From positions 51,077,380-51,141,379 of the forward strand of contig OZ023214.1 of assembly GCA_963995525.1 (NCBI GenBank): a stretch of 64,000 nt of DNA, given 5' to 3'. Both the position numbers and the translations under genes were made by a program. This DNA is from Escarpia spicata (Eukaryota > Annelida > Polychaeta > Sabellida > Siboglinidae). A model generated the notes under the pieces. It was given only the letters and a program-made list of their open reading frames with translations, searched no databases and had not been told where the DNA came from. Below are positions 48,601 to 61,540 of the stretch, piece by piece; the stretch's first letter is position 1, and each line of letters opens with the position of its first letter.

Positions 48601-50655
48601 ACACCTGTACTGATCTAAAGAATTCTTAAATTTAAATTTTATACCAAATCATCTGGCAGATGTCTAATCACATCTTGCGATTAGAAATTGCCTGTGTTAC
48701 GGAGTGAATAATTAATTCTGATGTAGAACGTCAGATATATTGTTAAACTCTATGCTAAAATTATATATATTGTTAGTTCGGCTACAACTTATTACACCTG
48801 TAATTACAGCTGTTGGTTAGCTCTGGAAGATCTATATACCCCAAAATCTGCTCGTAATATTTTATATGCAACATGTCAAGTAGTTGTATATTTCTCAAAT
48901 ATTGTATCCAAGTGTTGGTTGTAGTAGAAATATCTACAAGAAATAAATATTGAAGTTTTTGCACAGCACACCAGCATGTTGTCTACAGAAAGATTGTCCC
49001 TGCTGTAAACCAGTGGATTTGTCAGATTAAACATTCTAAAATCCTGTCAAAACGATAACAATAAAAAATGATCTAAACCGACATTACACACGACACCTGT
49101 AAAATAACCGAAAATCATGGCACTTTGGAAGATAAGCGTGGTTTTCCTATTTTGCTGTAAAAAATAAACATTCCCCAAAGGGTCCAATACAATATACTCT
49201 AGTTTGGTGTCGGATTCTTAGATGAAACACTACTGAGACCTTGTCTGTTTACAAAGTAACATTCATGGCGTGCACCCAACGAACCTCCGCACAGTACAAT
49301 AGGTGCAAAAAGTCAGTTGTCAGCATTGCAAATGACAGAAATAAGTATACATTATCGTGTCATGATGCAGTCTTCATTAGACAGTGTCACAAATCGGCTG
49401 TGCATCATGCAGGCATCACATTGCAGCACTGACAATGTTCGCAGATGCGACTCAGGCAGTTTATTCTGTTTTTGCCCGGGTCTATATCTCTCTCGACTCT
49501 GCACGCATGACGGTAACAATGTCCGTTCTGTCACCCTAAGTTGTGCCTCAGGGTAAGAAGGTACGTCCTCCAATACCCAGCGTTTAACTCTTTCAACACC
49601 CTCGCTTACCTGCTGTCTTACATGATCACCTCAAACTACTAAAGTGTTAAAGTGCAAAGCAGATCAACCTGTATCTGCATAGAAAATACTTTAAAGTAAC
49701 ATAACCTGCTTGTAGAATAACTGATACATCTGTGAACTTGTGTGTGGCTATATGGCTGCCTTCTGGTATTCAATCATTATTGTGCTTATCAGTAACACTA
49801 TTTGTTTCTATTATGTCACAGTAAAAGTGGTCATTTTCCGAGTCAACTTCTTCCGTTTATAGAAAATTGTTTAACTTTGTATAATATATGCATAATCTAC
49901 AAAACTTAACACATTTATTAAATCATAATTATACAGTTTTCTTTGTCTGTTGAGTCTACATAATCCATCTTTCTTCAAGACATCTATTTAGAAATATTCT
50001 CTTTTTTGAAATGTAGATACACAAAATATTTGCTCATCTATCAAGATAGTAATTTCTCTAATTAAGGAAATTGTGAGGAATTATGTAGGTAAATGTTAAT
50101 TTTATCACAAAAGTTAAAAACAAAATATTTACCCAAGAGAGCATTCAAACACTTCTGAAACTTACCAAGAAAATACAGACTTCTCATTTAAACATACCAG
50201 ATGAAACAAATAAACAAACATTCGTTCACAGAAACAAACAATCGTCAGTAATCACTCACTCTATCTCGTTACGAGACCGACTTAAACGTGTCATAGCAAT
50301 CAACAATTCAGTCTTACGTCTAACCCTAGACACGCCCAACATGACTAGATCAACAAGAATCAACATTAGAATTCATGCACGCACGCACGCATGCCGCACA
50401 CACGCACACATGCACGCAAACACGTGCAATCATCGCGTTCTTCACAAAACATTAAATGTTTTCAGCGCTTAGAAAAATAAATTATCTGCTTTTTATCCAA
50501 TGTCCTAACGCACTGACATCTTCTGCGTTACACTATGTACATCCAACGTGTCACTCCGTCACTCTCGTCGCCATGGTGATGATGAGTGGTTGCTATAGCT
50601 ACCGGTTTAGTCATTCGCTGCTGCCACTTGAGATGCTTGGGCTGCCCTCAGCGTA
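45661..50655. other. Intergenic stretch downstream of KATNB1
   Basis: No supported gene. Contains a 22-bp direct repeat (TTGTCCAGTCTTATC) near 46435-46470, a C-rich patch at 46745-46795, imperfect AGTTCA(G/A)TC(A/G) repeats near 48325-48375, and a GCAC/CACA tract at 50376-50424. A minus-strand frame at 49352-49573 looks coding-like, but its upstream splice options all hit stops. Confidence 0.4.
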
Positions 50656-51322
50656 GAACCTTCGCGACTACAACAGAGAGATGACTGAATGAACACATCA
50701 TCACAAACATAGAATCTCCATGACTACAACAGACAGATGACTGAATGAGCATATCATCACAAACATAGAACATCCGCAACTACAACAGACAGATGACTGA
50801 ATGAACACATCATCACAAACATAGAACATCCGCAACTACAATAGACAGATGACTGAATGAACACATCATCACAAACATAGAACATCCGCAACTACAACAG
50901 ACAGATGACTGAATGAACACATCATCACAAACATAGAACATCCGCAACTACAACAGACAGATGACTGAATGAACACATCATCACAAGCATAGAACATCCG
51001 CAACTACAATAGACAGATGACTGAATGAACACATCATCACAAACATAGAACATCCGCAACTACAACAGACAGATGACTGAATGAACACATCATCACAAAC
51101 ATAGAACCCCCATGACTACAACAGACAGATGACTGAATGAGCATATCATCACAAACATAGAACATCCGCAACTACAACAGACAGATGACTGAATGAACAC
51201 ATCATCACAAACATAGAACATCCGCAACTACAATAGACAGATGACTGAATGAACACATCATCACAAACATAGAACATCCGCAACTACAACAGAGAGATGA
51301 CTGAATGAATACATCATCACAA
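50656..51322. repeat. 56-bp minisatellite, 12 copies
   Basis: The unit GAACATCCGCAACTACAACA, GACAGATGACTGAATGAACA, then CATCATCACAAACATA repeats every 56 bp from 50656. Copies 2 (50712) and 9 (51104) share diagnostic changes (CCATGAC and GAGCATATC), so part of the array was duplicated as a seven-unit block. Confidence 0.93.
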
Positions 51323-51422
51323 TGGTTATGTGATCACAAATGTTACTATCTGATGCAACAAATATATATCAGATCACAATTTTACTTTATTGTATTATTA
51401 AACAGCTATTCTACTGCTGAAT

Positions 51423-51590
51423 GTAATGGTGGTAGTGGTAGTAATAGTGGTACGACTGATGTGGTACTACTACTATTACTACTACTACTACTAGTAGTAG
51501 TAGTAGTAGTAGTAGTAGCAGTAGCAGTAGTAGTGATATTAGTAGTATTGGTGATGGTGTTGTTGTTGGTGGTGGTGGTATAGTATGATA
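51423..51590. repeat. Trinucleotide (ACT)n/(AGT)n microsatellite with internal inversion
   Basis: A GTG/GTA-rich lead runs into (ACT)n and then switches to (AGT)n at CTACTAGTAG near 51490, forming a long self-complementary stem. Decayed GTA/GTT units follow. Confidence 0.88.
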
Positions 51591-52792
51591 ATAGTACATG
51601 TAGTAGCAGCTGTGCATGACAAGCTAAAACATGTTTTAAAGGTTCTTCCCGCTACACATTGTTCACACCTTTAACAACTCCGGAAAGTATTCAGCCACAC
51701 AATATAATAATATGCACATTTCATTCAGCCACATACTGTATATAACATTATACCATTTGTCATCATTATTTGTTGATTTAGTTGAGGGAACTGCACCTAA
51801 AGGGCCTGAAGTTGAGGGCCCATTGTTCTGAACACTACAACCACACCTTACAAATCACAACTATATTTGGGCCACCATATATTTACTTATTTGGACAAAT
51901 TAAAAAAAAAAAAAATTCAAATAGTAAATCAGCTGCGACTTTACAAATCAAGTAGCCTTGACCTGTGTGGCCCCTGTGACCTTACGTCAAACCGTATCCC
52001 ACATAATAATAATCTATCAGTGAAGTGACAAGGAACCGCCACCAAAGACAACACATGGCAGTAATGTTCAACCGCAGCTTTCTACCTCTATCTCTACCAT
52101 TCAATTTGCTACAGAGTATCTGCCACCAAGGTTGTTGAGATTACGCTGCTCTGTGAAGAGATAACTGATCAGAATATGAAGATACAAGTACACTGTCAAC
52201 GATTCAAAATAGTGCAGCGGAAATACGGCCGCCGGTGAACAAAACACAGCACCCATTAGGCAAAACAATGAAGCGTAGACAGTTTGAATTGCAAATAATG
52301 AAGATGTGATAATTACTTTATAATGTTTCGCTGTTAAAATGTCATTCATGTTAGTGCAGGGATCAACGATAATAATCAGTATTCAAGTATTTCCTCCTGA
52401 CATTTGATCCCTGACCCCAATCACAATCCTGCAAGAAACTTTATTATTTAATAAATATTTTAAATTTGTTAACAATATTATTTTTGTTTATTTCATTAAT
52501 ATTTTATATGTATATTATAATATATTAGTTAATAAAACATGATGCATATACCCTGGGTATATCATATAATATTAATATGCATTGGTCATGTTTCAGCGCA
52601 TTTATTATCAACTACTTATCTACATCTTAAGTGCCTCTGAAACGTATTTGCCAGACTTATTACGCTTTGCAAATGTACTTATTACTATTAAGTTTAGAAA
52701 GTCACAGCTAAAGTGGATAAGAAAGGTTGTAAAGGTAAGTTTTTAAATGATGACAGAATTTTGTAATATTTTCAATTGATCTAACACTTAGA

Positions 52793-52896
52793 GGGAGCAT
52801 ATTTCAAAGAGTTGGTGCAGTAACAGAAAAAGCCCTAGTTCCAATGTTTGTGTCGACTCTAGGAACAAAACGTAGGTCAGAACTAGATGATCGAAG
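52793..52896. repeat. SINE-like dispersed repeat, copy 2
   Basis: Homologous to 38118-38218 and better preserved. One frame reads FQRVGAVTEKALVPMF without stops, which may be the remnant of a LINE-derived segment. Followed by an (AAT)n tail at 52898 and GCATTTCAAAGAGC. Confidence 0.65.
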
Positions 52897-54119
52897 TCAA
52901 TAATAATAATAAATGCATTTCAAAGAGCTAATACAACTACTACCACTAATATATATACATATATATACTGAAATATAGAAATGGTGCGGGGAGGGTTAAA
53001 CTTCATGCCCCTCAAAGATAATACGCAAAAAGTGAACTTGCAGGCAATGTACCGGACATCCACACAACTGACGGGTGATTAAATTTCACATGACACGGAT
53101 GCTTGCTTCGACAGCGGTTCTTTGAAAGGAATCACAGATAATGTGGCCCTCCAAATGGTGTAATTTAATCATCCCTACAAAAGCCTTTGGCTGACAAATC
53201 AGTTAAATGGTGCTCGGCCCGAGCGCGACTGACTCCGGTGTAATGACTAAACAGAATCTGTTGAATGACTGTCGTGGAAGACAAGATCAGAAACAAAAGA
53301 ACTGAAGTCAGTGCTAAAAACAACTGACCCAGTTTATGGTATAAAATATGAATGCTCACTCACAAAACAAACAATAGGTATAAGAAACTTCACCGCTCCA
53401 TGACAGCAACATACATTGTGCCCACAGAAATCATAACTTAAATTTTGTTCAACAATATTTTTTATAGCAAAATTACACCTGCACCTTTATGAAACAGTAT
53501 AACATACAGGCTATGCAGGTCATAAATTATACATTTCAGATTTTGTACCAACCTCACAACAATTGCTACAGCCTTAAATTACAGAGGGAAACTTTCTCTG
53601 TGTAACTAATACTCATTAAGCCTCTGTTGATGCGAACGAACACAAAGACGACATCTGGCGTAGAGATTGTCCTTGGAAATAAGTTCTCTCTCGCACCCAG
53701 CAACATGTTATTTTGACCCACTTACCTGTCCACATCATTTCCTACACCGAATCAATAGAATTACAGGGTGCAGGCAAAACCGACATCACTGCACAGGTGG
53801 CTACACTGTGCACTAGGTATAGTTGTCTCCTCCGATATCATTTAGAAAAAAACACATCCTTGAAATAGTCAACAATTTCCTAAAAATACACCCTAAATTT
53901 GCAGGGGGGTCTCATGGTATTTATGGATCTCCGGTATTTACACCGTTATAGGCAGTCTGGATTTCACCCAATTATTTGCCATGATGTGGCTCTGTGCATG
54001 AAGCCATTTCCGAACACTGGATCTAGAAGTTTCAGTCGCCAACAACATAATTGAGCCATACAGCTTATTTAGCTAAACATTTTGTGACTACTATGGATAC
54101 TCTTTATTGCCATGTATAT

Positions 54120-54138
54120 CTATATATATATATATATA
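54120..54138. repeat. (TA)n microsatellite
   Basis: Uninterrupted TA run in the downstream intergenic region. Confidence 0.9.
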
Positions 54139-54712
54139 GAAAGTAATTGAGAGCATATGAATTATTTGTATTCACTTTTCCATATAGGGTTGAGTAAAAA
54201 TAACTAGCTAAAGTATGCCAACTTGACATAATTTATACAGTTATTTCAAAAAAATGTTTTTTGCATTATAAAGAAATCTATCAACAAATGTATGGTGACC
54301 TATCTATAAATGAAAATGAAATATGAAAATATCTTCAAAACGCTTATTTGAAAAACTAATTTATAGACATAAGGACTGTACAAGACATTTATTTTCAAAT
54401 TATTTAAGAAATTTAAAAACTATGCAAATGCAAGAATTTTTACACTTTAAAATCATGTGTACCCCCCCGGTAGTCCCTCAAATTGTTGTAGAAATCCAAG
54501 TACCTGGTAGCCATATTAGGTAGACCACCCCAGGCTGCTGAAGGAAATCTCTGTCCTTAAGCGGTCAAGTGTGAAATATCACGCTTGATTGACTATCACC
54601 TGTTTCTATCTTTGATAAAAAAGAACTTGCATGGAAAAATGAGAACTGAGTTGGTTTACAATAAGGAAATTTGATCGCATGGAAAAAGAGAACTGGCATT
54701 GGAGACTAAGCT

Positions 54713-54937
54713 ATGACACGGACGCCTAAAGATACCCAATCCAGACGACTATGTGCAGGATGTCATCACATTATCTGTTGTAGCAAGAATGATACTCCAC
54801 TATCTCCCTGCAATATGTCGCTATATTGTCCTGAACATCTGCAGGATGACAAGATTATGGCCAGCATAAAGGAAGAACTGATTTCCAGTTGGGAGAAAAA
54901 GGAAGGTGTATGTTGTCAAAATATTTCAACATGTTAA
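54713..54937 (+). other. Cys/His-rich open frame, unrecognised
   Basis: A 74-codon frame with spacing CAGCH, CC, C, YCPEH that could suit a small zinc-binding fold, ending in a charged helix-like stretch (KEELISSWEKKEG). A TAA lies in frame two codons before the ATG. No splice context or family is recognised, so a decayed transposon or chance frame is as likely as a gene. Confidence 0.15.
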
Positions 54938-57900
54938 ACAGTGATAGCAGACAAAGATCGAACACAGATGTTGGAACTAGGTGATAATGAAACCTTAAAT
55001 TAACACCTGTTATCAAATTACACAGGTAATCATACCACTAGGAAATATAAAACTAGTATTCAAATAGTAATACAAACTGGCACTTATTGCCATATTTCAG
55101 AGTCCATCCCAACACCAACCAACAATCGGGATGTGATTAATAAAATGTAATTATGATTTTTAAATAATTTACCAAAAGTAGGTGTGTATGATTTTGTTCA
55201 CTTTTAGCCAGGCATTTTATTATTTAAAACTCATAATTTGCATGTTTAAGTTGTCATTCAAAATATGTTTTAACAATTTATACATCACTGAAACACTGTT
55301 TGTTAGTTTTGTAACAAATGGAAAATACAGTAAGCTAGCACAAGAAGTTACAAATACTCTTACCTTAATACTTATGTTGTTGTGAATATGTAACAAGCTG
55401 AAAATACCATCAGTTAGCAGTATTATAAAGTAAAAAAAGTGTGTAACTATTAAGACCATGCCGCTTATGTCCTGACCTATTTAACTTCAATGGAAACACT
55501 TTGGCCTAGTAGAACAGGCAAACTGAACTGAATCTCACGACTAAATCAATTTCACAGTTACTTGCAGGTATTTCCTGGAAGTGCCTGGGGCACATACTAT
55601 CAAATGGCTGTGGGTGCCAGGGTTCATTTCCTCAGATTATCACTTGACCCCCCTACCCCCTGGCCCCTCAACATGCCACCTACTCATGGTGGCTAACAGA
55701 GATAATAACCAGATAAACAAAACTAATAAATGCAGTCAGCCAATGGTATCTGCCACTCATTCCCACACCCTCTTGCAAAATCTCTGTCACTCTACAATGC
55801 AGCAAGCAGTGATACAGTAGCTGGGTTGATTGGTAAGCTACTAAAGATTTACTTAGCTGCAGAATAATTAAGTACGTAAAATAAACTTTGTATGCAAATT
55901 TGAGAAACAAGCATAAATAGAATCACCTTTCCCTTGTGCGGATCCATGATTTTGCCTCTGGGTAGTCTCAATTAATTGTTGGTCGACCAAAAGAAAATTA
56001 CACCAAATCATCATATTCATGACGATGATCCCTTTGTTGGTAACACACGTCCGTAAGTCTGCTTCTGACATTTTGATGGAAGAATATCATTATTTTTGCA
56101 TCCAAATAAAAATAGTCAGTTTTAATAACCAATTGCACTGCTGCATTCAACTTCAATGACTAAATAACAGATAATATTAACAGTTTAGTTATATTAAAAG
56201 GAAAATAGTATATTCACATTTGTAGATATTGCGCAATGATTACAAAGTAAATCATACTCCATCAGCCCTCACTGCTTCAATAATGAGAACGGTTGGAAGG
56301 TCTGTCTTGGAAAACTATAAAAACTCCATTCGTATTATCAATATCGAAGCTTAACTAGATGACAATAGTTACAGTCATATACTCCCTCACGTGTGCACCC
56401 AAACAGACATACACGCATTCCCACGCACATGCACAGACACCTGAAAAGGAATGTAGGTTTATTCACGCACAGTAATTTTGTTAGCCCGTCCCTTCAGTTG
56501 AAGTATAGGACTTAGAGAGAAAAAACAAGCACATGAGTTGTCAGAAGAGAAATGTGAATCCCACTGGGGGGCTGATAATTATTTGAGTTCCGGGTTCATA
56601 TCCTATATGAATGAATGCTCCCACCACTTTGCAAAAACCAAGAAGATGTTCGCTACATATCGTTGTCGCTGATCAACACACCCACAAGCTGCCAACCTGC
56701 AATCCAAAACTAGGCCTCTGATCAGTAAAACAGTTGTATAGTTATGTCAGTTAATTTCCCTGCATAATTGCTACATAAACATCTTGCTTGAAAAAGCCAT
56801 GATCTCGTGCTAGAGGAAGTATTGCCTGGGTTTACATACTTTAGTGGAAGCAACGAAAATATAAAGTGGTTTGTTCAAATAAACTCAACAGTCAAGTTGA
56901 ATAAAACATATCAGTGACTAAGGTACAGAAATATAAATCAATTTTCATACTTATCAAATATTATAGTCAATGTCTTGCTGTATATAACGCGACTAATGGC
57001 ACTAGTGTGTTTTACAGTAATGCAGTTTTAAAATTTTCAAACAATAATTTATTTGCACAAATGTGATTAAATATATGGAGGAGATTTACAATATAAATGG
57101 CTTATCGAAGAGTTTGTCCAAGTTTTTTGTTAAAATTATTTTTTCCTATTGCATCAAATATACCCATTTCTGTGTTCAAAAGTATTTATGTTGGTACGGA
57201 ATATAAAAAGGAATAAAAATCATAAGACATAAAATTATGTGTACCATGAGGCGAGAAGTAAAATGAGGATTTATGCCCCATTTCTGAAAACTGGACTAAT
57301 TAGATGTAAATTTGAAAACCGCCCAGTGACAGTAGTAGGGGTGATTAGAAGGGCAATAACACTAACCCAAACCATTAAACCCTAACAGAGAGTCAGTCAG
57401 GAAGTGACCATTTATGTTGTATTTCGTAATAAAAGTGGACCTCTTCACATGTGTAGTTTCTGACACACTGCTCAAAATAACAAAATTTCACATTTTAAAA
57501 AACCACCGTTGCCACTGCCACTGCCTCTTGGGAGGCATTCTCACACAGGGGTGATACATACCAGGCTAAATTGAATGTCATTCTGGGGGTGGGCATTAAC
57601 AGTTTATGTGACTGTCAATTCTGATGATGTCACTTCTAACATGTGGTTTTTTGAGTAGGTAGTGATTGACCGTCACCAACTTGGAGCATGTCTCCCATCC
57701 CCTTGTGTCCTAACCACAAACATCACAGGCATCTGTGAGAGCAGCAGATAAAGGTATAAACCACAGCCAACTGTCTCCATATAATACCAGACCTGGGCAG
57801 AACCATCAATGACTTGTTCCAGGCTTCATGTTGTCGCCTGTTAATTATACTGTCAGAGAGGAAGGACTCCAGTGCAGGTCACAGTCTGCCACCCAAGAGG

Positions 57901-60398
57901 GATACGTAGTTGCAACCACAAAACTTCAGGAATGCAGCTAGGCCTTTGAAAGTGTTCCGACTCCATTGACTGGGACCAGGCACAGTAAACCACTAAGGAC
58001 TTGAGAGGAGCTGCCAGGGAAAAACAGGAAGCTGGAGGATTGTTCTGACCACAAGATTGACCATTAAGTTGAGTGAACAGGTCTCCAGGGTCATTCATCA
58101 CTCTATCTTAAGTGTAATCAAATATCTTGTTTATGAAAGCATGCTAATCAAGCCAAATGTGTTGTTGGTCTTTGAAGTAAGTACAATTATCTGGAAGAAG
58201 AAGAGTAATAACAATTTTGTGATCTCAATGGCTGCTTCTAGTGCAGAGATGCATGCAAACACAAATTTGCATTCGTGAGGTAATTTTACTATAATAATTG
58301 TGATTGTAATATGTTAGCTGATTTGTTTTACCCAACTATCATTACTATTCATAGTTTAGTGTACTGTCAATGATATATATATATATCAATAGTTCAAATT
58401 ACCACCAATAGAACTTTATTCATGAGTACACACACAAGTATGCATAACTACACACATTCACAAACACACATAACCATCAACAAGTACAAGACAACCCCAC
58501 ACAACTGTTCATTTGCAAGACATAGACCCAAACAATAAGCAGTTCATTTTAACAAAACATATCATTTTTGCAATTTTATTACAAAAGTAGGATTATAGAA
58601 CTTTTTACGGTTATGTGTAGTTTTAATTACCCCACCCAGGAGAAACTGGTACCAAGAATATATAAAAAGCAATGTGTGGCCTGTGGGGTGACTGAACATG
58701 TTCTAATCACTTTCAACATCATCTTTATCCCCTGCTATCAGATATCTGACAGCCACAGCTCAGTTAATCACCCTCAATTAAATAAACATATACTGCAGCC
58801 CAGTGAGCAGAGACTTAGATAACACCACCATCTGCCATGCCAACCAGCCAACTCTTTCACAGCTAGCTACTCTGATAATCTTCATGTACACAGATTTCCT
58901 GCCTCCATTCAAGGAAATATGCAAAACTCCACTGCAAGAAAAACTGGGTACACATTACCCAATAGACAAAGGGAAATTGAGCATACCTTAAAGAAATTCT
59001 TAGAGGATGTGCAGATTTTATAGATAGTTTTTAATTTGAGTATTCAAAAATACTTTTGTGTGTTATTTTAGAAATAGTTTGTAATTTGCATATTTTAGAT
59101 GTAAACAGGGACAGTTTTAATTTGACGTATTTTATAAATATACCTGTTTTTATGTACTTTGTTAGTATGTATAACTTGTTTTAATGAACCTGGAAAGCCC
59201 ATATGAGCAGTTTAGGCTGAAGTGGGCTATATAAATACTCATATTATTATATTATTTATTACTGAGAAAACTTGGATTTTATTTTCTTATTACAAGTATA
59301 CTTTATTAACATTTAGTTTTTCTACATGCTACAAAACAGTTTTCATTGAAACCAACACTAAAATCCAGTCAGATAATTCCTCGCTGTGTGCACAGCTGCC
59401 AGTCATTTTAAAGAAAAGATGTGCACTTTGATGTTTGTCTGCCACCAACATTTTCATAAGACCATACAATTCGTTTTTGAGAAAATCAACCTGGAAGTTG
59501 TTTCCCACTATTTGTTACCCCATAAACTGGATTCAGTGTGTGTACGCAAGGATCTTTCCATCACTGTCATGTGCTAATATAATGCAAACGTGTGCCCTTT
59601 TCTGTGTTCATAAACCATTTTTTTCAAGTTGAAAAAATTCATTGAAAATGGGTAGTATATGAAAACTTGATACTGTGGCATGGAGAAAGTTATTGTTAGC
59701 TATGAGCCTGATTTTTGATGTACTGATATGGTGCACCAATGAAGTTCAAGGCCAGCAGTTCTTTTGTCAAAATAAAGTAATTTTTTTTTATAAATGTTTT
59801 GCATGTCTGTGTCGCATACTTTCTAAATAAAATGAATATTATAATCGTGCATTTTTATTTTGCATAACTGAGCAAGATATGAGCATCACTGAAATATGTC
59901 AAAAGAATGAAACTACAATTGTTTGAAGACCGCCAAGGAAGAAACAATGAAATATTTCTCTATTTTTGCAAACAAACAACAGGAAATGCAGAAAACATCC
60001 TAAACTGATCTGGTGTGGGATCACACGCTACCAAAACTAGCAGTTGTCAAATTTAATCCAGCTAAAATTTTAGTGGTCAAACATTTCCTGTGACACTTGG
60101 TGACATGTATCTGAAGAGAACAGCTGTGACTGAAGAGACAGATGCTGATGAAGACATCTGAGATGGTGCTAATGTCACAACTGGATAACATCTCATGACC
60201 CATGTCCGCCATGACTAGGGCATGCTACTGCCAAATATCCTTAGCTGATGTTTAAGCATCTTGTTTGTTGCAGATGTGCAGATGTTTGCGAAATATGAAC
60301 TTCAACAACATCCAACCACCATGTTATGCAGAAGATGAATACCCTTAAATAAATCCAATAACCCGATACTGTCAAATAAGTTCTTGTCAAAACTAATA
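54938..60398. other. Intergenic stretch, no supported gene
   Basis: AT-rich. A C-rich patch lies at 55647-55675, a TGATATATATATATATCA palindrome at about 58371-58388 and a CACA-rich tract at about 58425-58475. Frames at 57853-58101, 58568-58822 and 58803-58991 show no domain. Possible pol III B-box-like matches at 55620 and 56581 lack partners. Confidence 0.4.
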
Positions 60399-60469
60399 CA
60401 GTCGAACCTCAGTTTTAAGCCCACCCACAGAACGCGACTGGGCTAAGGTGACCTTAATAGTGAGGTGAC
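60399..60469. repeat. About 70-bp mariner/Tigger-like mini element, copy 2
   Basis: CAGTCGAACCTCAGTTTTAA at the left pairs with CCTTAATAGTGAGGTGAC at the right as diverged inverted repeats around GCGACTGGGCTAAGGTGACC. Same family as 12111-12180. Confidence 0.55.
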
Positions 60470-60907
60470 AATAATGATGAATATGTGGACTGAATCATCA
60501 CAAGAATAGGCCTCCAGATGCATGCACTTTTATCACCAATGAATATTAAGCAATTACAGTGTATTTCATATGTAATGGAGTGTCTGTTTTATTAATTATG
60601 GGATGCATGAAAATGTTGATATGGGTTCAAGACGATTGGTTGTGACTACACAGATCTATTGAATTATTGTGGAGAAGCAGTCAGAAAACACTTAATTGAA
60701 GTGACATTTTGCACATGGCTAACTGCCGCAATGACATCCGTTTACAAACTGTTACCTGTACTGTACTGAAGTACCAATAGCAATTAGTAACAACAACATA
60801 ATTAACACATGCCAACATCTCCATTAGAGATAACAAGATCCGTAGGATCAGAAATCTTGACTACCAATAATGGCAACAACACTAAAGAGACACAAGACGA
60901 CAGAAGG

Positions 60908-61135
60908 AAGATGGGGGAATTAAGGAAAGCAATGAGAATGAAGAAACACCTCAAAAGGAAGGTAGTTGGGAGCAGATTAAGATAGACATGACTTGTACAG
61001 AGAATAGGTGAGGAGAGATTGACAAATTGAACACGGACTACAGAAGAGGGTGGTAGAGGGAGAAGAAGACCACAATTAAGATGGAGAGATATTGTGAAGA
61101 AAGATCTTAAAGATCTTGACAGTTGGAGAGAATGA
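60908..61135 (+). pseudogene. Decayed C-terminus of a non-LTR retrotransposon reverse transcriptase
   Basis: One frame reads SRLR, stop, T, stop, LVQRIGEERLTN, stop, then TRTTEEGGRGRRRPQLRWRD and IVKKDLKDLDSWRE with a terminal TGA at 61133-61135. The RGR-RP--RW-D-VKKDL pattern is the usual tail of LINE ORF2 proteins, preceded in intact elements by an R-W-GHV-RM block. Internal stops at 60983, 60989 and 61028 show it is dead. Only the end survives, as expected for a 5'-truncated insertion. Confidence 0.7.
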
Positions 61136-61540
61136 CAGTGGATCATGACAGTTGAAGAGAATGACAGGATCGTGACAGGTGGAGAGAATGACAGAGGACC
61201 TTGACAGTTGGAAAGAATGACAGAGGATCATGACAGGTGGAGAGAATGACAGAGGATCATGACAGTTGGAGAGAATGACAGAGGATCATGACAGTTGGAG
61301 AGAATGACAGTGGATCATGACAGGTGGAGAGAATGACAGAGGATCATGACAGGTGGAGATAATGACAGAGGATCATGACAGGTGGAGAGAATGACAGAGG
61401 ATCATGACAGAAGATCATGACAGTTGGAAAGAATGACAGAGGATCATGACAGGTGGAGAGAATGACAGAGGATCATGACAGGTGAAGAGAATGACAGAAG
61501 ATCAAGACAGGTGGAGAGAATGACAGAAGATCAAGACAGG
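61107..61540 (+). repeat. 29-bp minisatellite grown from the LINE tail
   Basis: The unit GATCATGACAGGTGGAGAGA then ATGACAGAG (29 bp) repeats about 14 times with minor changes. It is nearly the same as the retrotransposon bases encoding DLDSWRE-stop (GATCTTGACAGTTGGAGAGA then ATGACAG at 61112), so the array begins within those codons. A minus-strand frame over 60802-61146 is the shadow of this region. Confidence 0.88.

Larger units (their letters stand above)
51623..54712. other. Intergenic stretch with scattered repeats
   Basis: Holds the SINE-like repeat at 52793, an A-run at 51901-51914 and a (TA)n tract at 54120-54138. No exon supported; the hydrophobic minus-strand frames at 52101-52349 and 53165-53359 have no family signature. 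Confidence 0.4.

Noticed and set aside
49352..49627. Coding-like minus-strand frame of about 92 codons
   Set aside because: Closed by a TGA upstream, and the only good acceptor/donor pair nearby (GCAG near 49685 to GTAAGC near 49610) would make an exon with stops in all frames.
50340..51320. CRISPR-like array
   Set aside because: The 56-bp unit has no unique spacers and the DNA is clearly from an animal genome.
57340..57400. Telomere-like CCCTAA pieces
   Set aside because: Only one or two degenerate matches, no tandem run.
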